From Adiantum capillus-veneris (taxonomy: Eukaryota; Streptophyta; Polypodiopsida; Polypodiales; Pteridaceae): a stretch of DNA of 43,500 nucleotides. The notes beneath the pieces were generated by a model that made no database searches, was not told where the DNA came from, and saw only the letters and a list, made by a program, of their open reading frames with translations. The DNA is taken from assembly GCA_014529385.2 (NCBI GenBank), contig CM043958.1:124398817-124442316 (forward strand), read 5' to 3'. The position numbers were made by a program, and so were the translations under genes. Of this stretch, positions 31,550-40,818 are shown piece after piece; the first letter of the stretch is position 1; each line of letters begins with the position of its first letter.

Positions 31550-33034
31550 CTAGTCAGACGTCTCATCGCGTCCAAGCGGCGTATCTGTCGGATTCTGCAA
31601 AAAAAGACAATAAGACAGCTTTCAGTAAGTATAAAACATATAACGACATTTATAAAACAATACAAAAAATTAGAAAAGAGTAAACCCTAATACTAACCAT
31701 GCCGCCGCGAGAACTGAGAATGTCCATCAGGGCGTTTAAGCCCTTCCTGCCTGCGTACTCGCGCTCGTATGGTGTGGGATCACGTCCTGGTCATCGACCA
31801 CTGTCAAAACATACAAAGAATTCATTATGTTAGAATTAAGAAACTCATAAACCCTAAACTATCGAATAAAGAGGAATGTGAAAACACTTACAAAATCGGC
31901 CTCAAATGATGCCCATCCACCACTCCCAAGTGGTGCGAGTTCCCTGCCTCTACTCGCGCTCTGGGCTGCATCCTTTTGTTGCTTCACTTGTAGGGATTCT
32001 CGCGCGCTGCTTTCTTCACATTATTCCAATCTTCTTTGGCCAGCCAATCTGGCCTGTTCCACCCATGCTTGATTGCTTTTTGCATTTGGAACGCTTGTGT
32101 TTGCAGTATTCGCGCATTCGAATCTTCATCAGGTCTTCATTGAAGCGCTGGATCCGTGTTGGAACAGGAAATTCATCATGAAGTATGCTGATGACTCTGT
32201 TTTTTAAATCACTTGGTACTTCACTCCATTTGTTTAGTATGTGTGTCTAAACAGCTGAGAGCAAAGACCACGCATGCGCGAGATCACCTTCTTGCCGTCA
32301 TCATCCATGATGATGCCGCCGCTGAAGTTGACGGAGTAAGCAAGCCCTCTGGCGGTGACACGTGAACCTGGGTTGTCCCGGCAGGGGTCTCTAGCGGCGT
32401 GTCGATGGGGGTACGGACGTCAGGTGTCTCCACCGGCGTCTGGGCCCCGAAGCGAGGAGTGTCGAGTGGGCTGGCCCCTGGCAGAGTAGGTAGAGGTGTG
32501 TAGCTGCTAGGAACAGTCAGCCGTGCAAAACCTGGCGTAGATGGCGATGCTGTGGCTGGTGTGGGGGCGGGTGGTAAGAAGGGGAGGGGTAAAGAGCCTC
32601 GTCGAACACGAGGCGGTGTGGAGGCATCGGTGGCGGAATCCCCACAAACAACGCCACCGCCACCACTAGAGCGCCTGTGTCTAGACGAGAGTGTGAAGCT
32701 GTCTCGTCGACGCCGAAGCTTCGGAGCGCGCCGAATGCTCCGGAAATAGAGGGTAGATGCGGATGGAGTAGGAACGCGCGATGATGCGCCAGAGCGATGA
32801 CGCTCCACGTACCAGTGTCTCTGCTGCCACCGCCACCACTAGAGCGCCTGTGTCTAGACGAGTGTGAAGCTCGTCTCGTCGTCGACGCGAAGCTTCGGGA
32901 GCGCGCCGAATGCTCCGAAATAGAGGGAGATGCGGATGGAGTAGGAACGCGCGATGATGCGCCAGAGCGATGACGCTCACGTACCAGTGTCTCTGCTGCG
33001 GTGACAAAGAAGAAAGAAACTCCTCATCATTCAT
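31550..33034 (-). pseudogene. CACTA second gene, Transposase_24/TNP1-like, broken
   Basis: The probable start is ATG at 33034 (MNDEEFLSSLSPQQRHWY), just after a splice-acceptor-like ATGCAG. A proline/threonine-rich middle follows (TPVETP, TPIDTPLETP, 32300-32500). A C-terminal part contains SEVPSDLKNRVISILHDEF, RKLKM-like basic stretches and HGWNRPDWLAKEDWNN, the pattern of the plant Transposase_24 domain. Likely introns with GT-AG ends are 31801-31891 and 31595-31697; the last exon ends NPTDTPLGRDETSD at 31550. Stops and a 172-bp tandem duplication (32653-32997) break the frame. In active elements the partner protein binds subterminal repeats and assists TNP2. The family name is an inference from these motifs. 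Confidence 0.6.
32653..32997. repeat. 172/173-bp tandem duplication in the second CACTA gene
   Basis: 32653-32825 and 32826-32997 both start GCCACCGCCACCACTAGAGC and end GTACCAGTGTCTCTGCT. All the differences I find are one- to three-base insertions or deletions, none a substitution. It breaks the coding frame. Confidence 0.9.
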
Positions 33035-34461
33035 ACCTGCATTAAACACACAAATATTTAAACTTAATATTGAATGAATAGAGTAGACAATGACGCAAAG
33101 ACCATTAAATACAATGACGTAATGACGCATATAAATACAATGACGCAATGAATTGAGTGATAGAAGAGGCAAGTCAAAAACTCAGAATTTCGACTTCCCC
33201 GTCTTTCCCGTCTCCACTCGATTCGTGCCCTTTGTCGCTCTTGCTTTGCATCCTCATATTGTGAAATCCACTTTTGCATCACTGGATTGTGAAGCATGCA
33301 AAATCGGTTGATTTTAGCCTAGTCTAGATCTTCCGTCATCTTCTTCTCAACACCGAGATTGCACATGACAATCCCAGATATGCGCTCATCATCTATGGTT
33401 CGCCATAGCGTGTCCCGAGCTTTATCAAATCCGTCTAGCCACTCTCCAATGTACACTAGGGACTCTGATACCAACCAACCTTCTGCCATGCTACCCTCCG
33501 GACGTACCTTTTGACGCACATATCCCTTAAGCGTTTTCATGAAACGTTCTAAGAAGAACATCCATCTGGAATGAACTGTGCCAGCTATTTCCACCTCATC
33601 AACTATGTGAACAAGAAGATGCACCTGAATGGTTAGCATGGTAGTAGGAAAATGTTTCTCAACATGCACACAAGCTCCGCAGCATTTAGTTTGGCGAATG
33701 CTATGGAGTCTACGTTGATCTCCTTTTGTGAGATCCATTGCACCAGCTTTGCAAGTTTGTAGATTGTGTTACGGATGTCGAGAGACAAACATCCCTCAAT
33801 GGCAACCGGTAAAATAAACTGTAAAGTATGTATTAAAGTCCACTATGAACGTAACCTGACACATTTTTATGCCAATCGTGTGACTTCAAACCGGTAAGCT
33901 TTCCTTCTTTAGTAAAACACGTTCAGAGCGAGTGCATTATGCCTTTGCGGGTCCGCAAAGATCAAATGGTCTCTTTTACTTTGCGTTCTTGGGCTCCTGT
34001 GAAAATCCATGGTGCTTTAGGGAGTTTTATCGATCCATCAAACGCTGTTTGCGGCCAATATTGCTCCATACGATCCACATTTCTAAGGTCAACTCTAGCT
34101 CCCAAAGTATCTTTCTTACCGGTCAGATGGTCCCATAGTAGATTACCCACATTCTTGAATATGTTCATTGGATCGAGGAAGTGATTGATCATGAGTCGGG
34201 GCCAGTATGGTAACTCGTACCATAGAGATAGTCTCTTCATCCCTGGAGGCAATCCGTCATCGCACATCTCCTTCTGCTCTAACCATGCTTGTGCAGACAT
34301 CCTTGGTGGCTCTCTTCCCAAAAAGCCGCCGCGTAACACATGATTCTCTGGAAGATGCGCTTGATGACCTTCGTAGATTTGCTTCTTCAGTGAGGACGCC
34401 CTACGTGCATTCAGTCTAGGTCCACATGTGACACATGCTCTGTATCCGCTTGTTTGAAGCC

Positions 34462-34544
34462 CTGCATGTATACACATGATAATAGATCAACTATGGGAAA
34501 AAACAAGATTTACAGTGTCTGAGTGAGGAGTGTCAATAGATCAC
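34462..34544 (-). other. Probable 83-bp intron of TNP2
   Basis: Donor CAG|GTGATC and acceptor ATGCAG|GGC. Joining continues the frame from the DYPGL stretch into LQTSGYRACVTCGP. Confidence 0.7.
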
Positions 34545-35284
34545 CTGAGCATTATCTTAGCCCGGGATAGTCATGCATGGTCCACATTAGAATGCCTTTG
34601 ATCAAAGCATTACATCGTCCTGTGTGTCGGCTCATATCCACCACCTCTATGCCAATCCACAATTGTTGTAGCTCTTCCAATAGTGGACGAAGATACACAT
34701 CCATATTCCCCACTTTATATCGCCTTGGCACAATCAAGCTTAGCCATAGGTGCCCCTTCTTCGTAGTCAACCACGGGGGAATGTTGTAGTTGACGATGAC
34801 AACGGGCCATATACTGTAAGATGTTGATCTTTGACCAAATGGATTTACGCCATCCATAGCCAGGCCTAAGCACAAATTTCGAGCTTCCCTGGCAAAATCC
34901 GACCATGTTCCATCTATATGTTTCCAGGCTGCGCAATCTGCAGGAATTCGTAGCACACCATCCGAAGATTTATTCTCCTCATTCCATGATGCTAGGGCGG
35001 CCATGGACTTACATTCGAAGAAATGCTTGATGCGAGGAAGCAGAGGAAAATGTCGCAAAACTTTTTGTGGAATTTTTGTCCCGTGGAGATCTACTCGATA
35101 TCTTTCGGAATCACATTTCGGACACTTCTCCATGTCTATGTAATCCCCTCTGAAAAGAATGCAGTCATTAGGACAAGCGTGGATAGAATTGTAATCCATC
35201 CCCAAGTTTTGCAAAATCTTTCTTGCTTCATCTCAGGAATCTGGCATCACATTGTCAGCTGGTAGTATGTGCTCTTTAAGCAAT

Positions 35285-35380
35285 CTACACAACATAAAAA
35301 TATGATACAGTCGTGTAAAAATCTATCAGATCATTATACATTTAGAGTTTTATTAAAGTAAACTAATTGTAATAGATCAC
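35285..35380 (-). other. Probable 96-bp intron of TNP2
   Basis: Donor CAG|GTGATC, acceptor TTGTGTAG|ATTG, AT-rich interior. Joining the flanks keeps one frame across conserved TNP2 sequence. Confidence 0.75.
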
Positions 35381-35913
35381 CTGAAAAGCGTTGTGACGCT
35401 AGTGTCACTCCATCCAAACTTTGTCTGCATGTTGAGAAGAACCAGGAGTGCTTTCAATCTAGACATACGTGCTCCATGATACAATGGCGTATCGGCTTCA
35501 CTTTTCATATCATCATAGATAAGCCTTTCTGAATCCATGATCGTCTCGATCATTTCATCAATCTCGGGCTCAAACATTGCCTCGTTGGGAATGTGCTCTG
35601 CATGATCATCCCCTGAGCTGTCAGAGGCTACATCTTGTGGCCTCACATATGCTGCTTGACCAAAGCGCCTGCGAACACGTCTGTTGGGTTGCAAGATTGC
35701 TGCTTGTTGGCCAGCGTCAGAGTCCGATGAGTTATAATTGGCAACAACTCGATCTATAATAGATGGATCGAACTCGCCAAATTCGCGAACGTGCTGTAAA
35801 GAAACACGTCTTGTCCGTCACACAGCATGCTTGCATTGATTACAAGGACATAAGACCCTCGTTGAGAGATAGGTGTTTCGGTTGGACGGTCCCACATCCT
35901 CGTCACTACTCAT

Positions 35914-35975
35914 AATGAGGATAAAAATCTTATAACCTGGACAACAAATTTAATATTCTATTGGCATTCTTCGTC

Positions 35976-36037
<62 letters not shown>

Positions 36038-36470
36038 ACCTCACATTCTCTAGTCATGTCCAATCCCCGCACACCTCGGTCTAGAGGTGCATGGAGATCA
36101 GAACCACCGGGTTATAATCTCGTCTTTATTGGTCAATACCTATATTTGTGGGTACAAGAAATCTACAAACCCACGTCTACATGATACTGCATGTAGTGGA
36201 CAAAACCCCTTTGCCACTTCTCTAGCTGTAGCACTTCACAGCATCTTAACATCTTTTCACAGTAGATCTTTTCACTGTTCGTCTAACTCTAAACCCTAAA
36301 CCGTAAGTAATTCTTGTGTGGACTCGATCTAACGTAAATAAGCGTAAATCTAAATAAACGTAAATCTAACTAAAAATAAACCTAAATCTAATTTAACGTA
36401 AGTCACACATCTAACCTAATCTTTAACGTCTTTTGGGATAGTTTCCTACGACGTTAAAACTCTCTTCTTC

Positions 36471-36511
<41 letters not shown>

Positions 36512-36699
36512 TGTGGGTAAACCTAAATAAACCTAAGTCTAATCTAATATAACATAAATCTAAATCTAACGTAAATTATGTTATATTAAAAACAAAGAAC
36601 TAAACTAACAGGGATTATAAGAACCTTAAAACTGATTTAACACATAATTTTTCACATAACTCGGCAAGAGTTGGAATTCTCATCACTAAAGATGTGAGA
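35914..36699. other. CACTA upstream region with microsatellites and AT-rich repeat
   Basis: (CT)n at 35979-36035 and (GT)n at 36472-36510. A repeat block rich in TAAATCTAA/AACCTAAATC (36330-36580) recurs at 37015-37215. No gene recognised. The probable TNP2 promoter should lie in or above this stretch. Confidence 0.65.
36340..36480. repeat. AT-rich direct repeat, left copy
   Basis: The run AATAAACCTAAATCTAATTT...AACGTAAGTC...ATCTTTAACGTCTTTTGGGATAGTTTCCTACGACGTTA (with breaks) ends in CTCTTCTTCTTGTGTGTG. It recurs at 37078-37210. Confidence 0.85.
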
Positions 36700-37014
36700 G
36701 TTAACTTCCGGCGGTGACGCTGCCTCATATCCATCCACATTTGACGACAGCAATTGGCCCTTTAGACCGTTCTTGCTCTTGTTACTAACTTTGAAGTTGC
36801 TGTTGAATGACTAGAGGTTGTCTAGATGGTCATTGTGTCGGGGATGTAGTGACTCTTGCCGTCCTGAAGATCCACCTTCTTCCTTATCTTTTGAAGAAAT
36901 TTCACCAGTACTTTTGGATCGACGGAGTCCACCATGAGTGAAGGCAACAATACCCTATATTCCATTGAGGGCTTTCTTCACCCGCTTCATGCAGGCATCG
37001 CAGTCTATGGAGAC
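36700..37014 (-). pseudogene. Captured HMA-domain (HIPP-like) gene fragment inside the CACTA element
   Basis: From 37014 on the minus strand the first codons read VSIDCDACMKRVKKALNGI, then TAG. This is the pattern of the heavy-metal-associated domain, with the metal-binding CxxC (CDAC) and the following basic VKKAL helix, as in plant HIPP-type metallochaperones. In another frame shortly after lies DSVDPKVLVKFLQKIRKKVD, resembling the VDP..L...L.K.GKKAEL end of the same domain. The upstream junction TTTAG|GTC looks like a splice acceptor. The fragment belongs to neither transposase gene and sits between two copies of an AT-rich repeat, so I read it as a captured host gene piece. It is short and broken; no function is claimed. 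Confidence 0.55.
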
Positions 37015-37215
37015 CTAAATCTAATATAATATAACGTAAATCTAAATCTAGCGTAAATAAACGTAAATCTAATTAAAAATAAACCTAAATCTAATCTAAT
37101 TTAACTTAAATAAACCTAAATCTAATTTAACGTAAGTCTACATCTAACTTAATCTTTAACGTCTTTTAGGATAGTTTCCTACGACGTTATAACTCTCTTC
37201 TTCTTGTGTGTGTGC
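37015..37215. repeat. AT-rich direct repeat, right copy
   Basis: It matches 36340-36480 almost fully and also the block at 36520-36575. It ends in the same ACGACGTTA...CTTCTTCTTGTGTGTG and then goes straight into a short GT/GC tract. Confidence 0.85.
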
Positions 37216-37381
37216 GCGTGTGTGCCAATAAAAAGAGATAAATGGTATAACCTTTCTATCACCCATGCCAAGTATGATAGATTGGTTATGCCATTTCCCT
37301 CTTGAATAATAGGTCTTGAGTTCAACTCCTCGTCGGCTAGATCTTTAGGTCTTTTAATTTTAATTAGTTTCTTACGACGTT

Positions 37382-37618
37382 AAATTAGTTTCTCTCTCTT
37401 TCTCTCTCAATGTGTGTGCGTTTTTTTGGATCGTATGCATGTTTTCTCTCTCTTTTCCTCTCTCAATGTGTGCGTTTTTTGTTTATGCATGTTCTCTCTC
37501 TCTTTTCCTCTCTCAATGCGTGCGTTTTTTGTTTATGCATGCTCTCTCTCTCTTTTCCTCTTTCAATGTGTGTGTGCATTCTTTGTTTATGTATGTGTGT
37601 GTGCGTTTTTGTTTGTGT
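37382..37618. repeat. About 50-bp minisatellite, four units
   Basis: Units at about 37389, 37441, 37491 and 37541 share CTCTCTCT(C)TTTCCTCT(C)TCAATGTGTG..CGTTTTTTGTTTATGCATG. Units 2 and 3 are nearly identical. Confidence 0.85.
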
Positions 37619-37619
37619 T

Positions 37620-37623
<4 letters not shown>

Positions 37624-37663
<40 letters not shown>

Positions 37664-37816
37664 AACACTATGTGTGTGTATGTGTGTGTGTGAGAGAGAG
37701 AGAGAGGGAGAGAGAAAGAGGGGAAGGGAACATGAGAGTGAGGAGAGGGAAGGAGCATACCTGGCTCTCCTTCCTCTCCTCGTGTGTGTGTGTGTGTGCG
37801 TGTGTGTGTGGAGAAG

Positions 37817-37853
<37 letters not shown>
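37624..37853. repeat. Cluster of CT, GT and GA microsatellites in the CACTA element
   Basis: (CT)n 37624-37660, GT-rich 37671-37691, GA-rich 37692-37725, GT-rich 37782-37810 and (GA)n 37822-37853, with only short unique pieces between them. Confidence 0.9.
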
Positions 37854-37859
<6 letters not shown>

Positions 37860-37929
37860 CGTTACCTGCTCCTTGCTTGAGGGCACCGAAAAACTCAGAT
37901 CTGAGATTTGAGTTTTTGGGCGCGCTTTG

Positions 37930-38068
37930 TTATTTTGTTAGCGCAGTCGGCGTCGCTATGAGCGTCGCAAATTTACAAAGAAATTTGCGACGCTCATAGC
38001 GACGCCGAGAATTTTTTTTTTGAGCGTCGCTGTGTGAGCGTCGCTAATATGAATAGCCTCTTGTAGTG
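37930..38068. promoter_or_regulatory. CACTA right terminal and subterminal repeats
   Basis: Contains CGTCGCTATGAGCGTCGC, an imperfect hairpin (GCGTCGCAAATTTACAAAGAAATTTGCGACGC), further GAGCGTCGC copies and the terminal CCTCTTGTAGTG. The motif matches the array at the left end. Confidence 0.8.
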
Positions 38069-38071
38069 GAC

Positions 38072-38088
38072 CACGGATGCAATAGCTG

Positions 38089-38131
<43 letters not shown>

Positions 38132-39225
38132 CAGGCAAACGACCTTGATGCCATTGATGATGATGGGGATATGAAGATGTCTGTGCAACATTAGTGGGGT
38201 AACAGGCTTACAACATGTCCAAGTGATGAAATCTTTTTGGGGTACAAGGCTGAGGGAATTGAGAGAGGAAGGAAGTGCTCACTAACAAGACGTGCAAGGG
38301 AGAGCTCATAGTTATGCAACATGAATGGCCATGGGATAAGCACATCCTCGTAGTTACAAACAACGCAGAAAACATCCTAGTGTGTGAGATTTTGGAGGAA
38401 GCGATAGTGACTAATAGGGGCTTGAGCTATCGGAAGTAGGAAAGGAGGAGGGGAGGAGTCATGTGCGTTTTGATAGGACAGAAGAAGGAGAGGATTGATA
38501 TGTGTGGAAACTAAAGCAAAGGGCACTACAAAGAGGATATCTAAGAGTAAATTACTATGTTTTGGAATAACTCTGTTTGCCTTGAATTGATAGGGTAATG
38601 TCTTTTGTTCATGTCCAAGATGCACATGCTTTACCTCAAATTAATTGGAGACACAAGGATGCAAGATAGAGAGAGAGAGAGAGAAAGGACACTTTGAGGA
38701 GAAGAAAATGCTAAAGAGAAAAGAAAGGAGAAAAGAAACACCCCTTTATATTGGACACAAAAGGTCTTTGACTTTAGAGCTTCATGTCTCTTTGGACTTT
38801 CCACTCTCATATCATATGTCTGTTGACTTTTCACTCTCATATGTCTTTTCATTTCCTAAACTCACTCTTCACTTATGCACTTTTGATAGAATTTTTATTT
38901 TTTTGAGATTGAGAAGACCTAATTCTTCGGTCTATCTACTTTTATAAATAGGAATTTTCATAAGATTCCCTCCTCCTCCCTTTGCAAGGCATGAATGCCA
39001 TGGCATGTAGGGTGTTCCATGCCCGCCATCATGTCCATGTGATAGAACACCACCTCCTCAAGGCTCCACCTCCATTGCACGTGTCTCCATATCCTTCCTA
39101 TCACGCATTGGTAGCCTTGCTTGCCTCCTGCTTCCCACCAATTGTAGCACCGTGCATTACACCGATCTTTGGCACCCTTTCCGTGCCCGCTGTCCTCCAT
39201 GACTGCCTAATTTGTCTCCTAACAC
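38072..39225. other. Duplicated DNA right of the CACTA element
   Basis: Counterpart of 7322-8469, with a (CT)n tract at 38091-38126. The strand-specific open stretch at 38982-39290 has no recognised motif. It may be the degraded upstream part of the LINE. Confidence 0.5.
38091..38126. repeat. (CT)n microsatellite
   Basis: About 18 repeats, 20 bp from the CACTA right end; counterpart of 7341-7374. Confidence 0.9.
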
Positions 39226-40110
39226 TTGCACCCCTCGTCGATCTCGAGAAACATACAATCGCCACCCCCATATTCTCATGTGCTCACTGACGCATGGTGT
39301 TTGAAATGGGGAGAGCTGCCAAGGTACTTCCACATATCTATATCTCAATGGTCCCCCTGGCTCTCTGAGGATGGAGGCGTCCTTCTCACCCCTTTTCGGA
39401 GGGAATTTGCCAGAAAGGTTAATAAGAAAGGTATTAGGTATATAGGTCAATTGTGGGACTACAAAAGAGGCTATTTTAAAGGAGCGGATCAATTGACCTT
39501 CAAGTTTAGCCTCAGCGGATCAAAAAGATTGTTGACCAGAAGAGCCCTTGAACGACACAATAGGTGGTACCTGCCTATTGATTGTGAATCCAAGATCGAG
39601 TGGAAAGCTTGGCACTGGCCTGTGAGCATACATTTCTTAAAATCACAAACTAAGAATTTGTATCTCGCCCTGATGGAATTACAATATTGGCTCTCCGTGC
39701 TAAATAAGTAGTGGGACAAAAATTGGCTAGGGTCAAGATGGGAGATTTTCATGAAGAACATTATATGGTGCCCCAAATGGCCGCATGGGATGCGGTCTTC
39801 TTATGGAAGGTGTTATGAGGAGCGATGCAAACTTGAATGAAGGTCCTTGCCAAGGTAATTGGTCCAAATAGATGCTCACAATGTACAATGTCTTGTGAGG
39901 ACCTCTCTCACCTGTTTAAGGAGTGTTCGTGAATCTCTAGTCTTGCAGAAAAGATTTGCAAATGGTTCCAGAAAACGCGGAAAATAGGATTCTTCAAGAA
40001 AGATCTCTTCTTGGGAGGGAAGATGTTCAAGAGACAGACACTGCTCATTGCTATACAAATCGTGAGGTATTGCTACTTTAAACACATCTAGAAGACAAAG
40101 AACTGTGTAA
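39226..40110 (+). pseudogene. LINE (L1-type) 3' end with zf-RVT-like region (block B)
   Basis: An open stretch of 161 codons (39226-39711) contains GIRYIGQLWDYKRG.F, typical of the linker after the RT domain of plant L1-type LINEs. After a stop and a frame change, 39868-40090 reads RCSQC...CEDLSHLFKECS, a stop where tryptophan is usual, then ISSLAEKICKWF. This is the cysteine/histidine pattern of the zf-RVT region. The protein piece ends just before the long-LTR element at 40111. Block A's copy (8470-9352) has more stops. No upstream RT on this strand is visible, so the LINE is 5'-truncated, as is common. Confidence 0.6.
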
Positions 40111-40594
40111 TGTATCCAACATTTTTCAATAAAAAATATTTCATTTACTTTGCAAAAGTGCTTAAGGTTCTCATTTTGTTAATTCATAAAGTGTTCCAAT
40201 GGAAAGATTGGATCAAAAATTGGACTTTGGAACTATTATTTTTGTCTCTTATTCACTTGGAAACAATAGGTTGATATCGGAAACTTAAAGCTCAAGACTA
40301 TATCTAAAGATAAGAGTTGACCCTTAAGAAAGAAAGAGTAATTTTAGGAAAGAGAGTGTAATTTTAAGAAAGAAAGAGTATTTTTAGAAGAGAAGGAATA
40401 CTTTTAGAGAAGCAAGTCAAGTTAAGAGCTTCTTTTCTTGGAAGCCAAGCTTCTCCTAAAATTGGAAACTCAAAATTGTGCATCGTGATGCGTGCCTACT
40501 TTTTTTAATTTTTTTTTGTAGCCACGAACTCATGCAAACTAACCTCTCTACTTTTCGCTATTCTTAGCTTGTGATTTTGGCTCTTGAGAGACTT

Positions 40595-40601
40595 TATAAA
40601 G
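40595..40601 (+). promoter_or_regulatory. LTR core promoter (TATA box), block B
   Basis: TATAAAG followed by GCCCTTCTTC, aligned with the boxes at 9834 and 13198. Confidence 0.55.
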
Positions 40602-40784
40602 GCCCTTCTTCTTTCACTTTCATCAGGAGGCACAAACAGAAGTTCTCAGAAGTGAAAGCTCTCTTACCTTGGCGCCGGAGTTATCTTCTCACCCTCAACC
40701 TCGCTTCCTCAAACTCTTACCCTCAACCCATCTCCAACTCCAACTCCATCTCTATCATCATCGTATTGTCCCTCGGATTGTTGA

Positions 40785-40786
<2 letters not shown>

Positions 40787-40815
<29 letters not shown>
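40787..40815. repeat. (CT)n tract inside block B LTR
   Basis: About 14 repeats, at the same LTR position as 10032-10072 and 13377-13446. Confidence 0.9.

Positions 40816-40818
<3 letters not shown>

Larger units (their letters stand above)
33038..35913 (-). pseudogene. CACTA TNP2 transposase, broken, with introns
   Basis: The likely ATG is at 35913 (MSSDEDVG), followed by a CPCNQC motif and an acidic stretch. Exon 1 ends with FGWSDTSVTTLF at 35381. Intron 35285-35380 has GT...AG ends and restores the frame. Exon 2 has IHACPNDC...CPKC and LAMDGVNPFGQRSTSYSIWP, both typical of TNP2. A second intron spans 34462-34544. Exon 3 has RACVTCGP and GHQAHLPENH. Further on come LKSHDWH (near 33870) and the DUF4218-like stretch HLLVHIVDEVEIAGTVHSRW...GYVRQKVRPEGSMAEGW (33319-33738), and last LHNPVMQKWI (33297). 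Inactivating changes include TGA at 35818 and 35233, TAA at 34552, TGA at 33962, TAG at 33319 and a frameshift near 33690-33740. TNP2 is the catalytic protein that cuts CACTA ends. Confidence 0.85.
30955..38068 (-). mobile_element. CACTA (En/Spm-type) DNA transposon, 7.1 kb
   Basis: The termini are inverted: TACTACAAGAGG at 30955 (preceded by CAC, so CACTACTACAAGAGG from 30952) and CCTCTTGTAGTG ending at 38068. Subterminal arrays of TAGCGACG/CGTCGCTA occur inside both ends. Two transposase-type genes lie on the minus strand. The site without the insert is at 7319-7321 in block A. The right flank is GAC, as in the empty site, and the left flank is CAC, so the 3-bp target duplication holds with one mismatch. 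If the left end is set at 30952, no duplication is seen. Both genes are broken, so the copy is non-autonomous today. Confidence 0.93.

Noticed and set aside
31916-32181. Plus-strand ORFs in the CACTA element
   Set aside because: They are the reverse strand of the Transposase_24-like exon and match nothing themselves.
37410-37620. CRISPR-like array from the 50-bp repeating units
   Set aside because: Units are contiguous tandem repeats with no distinct spacers, inside a plant transposon.
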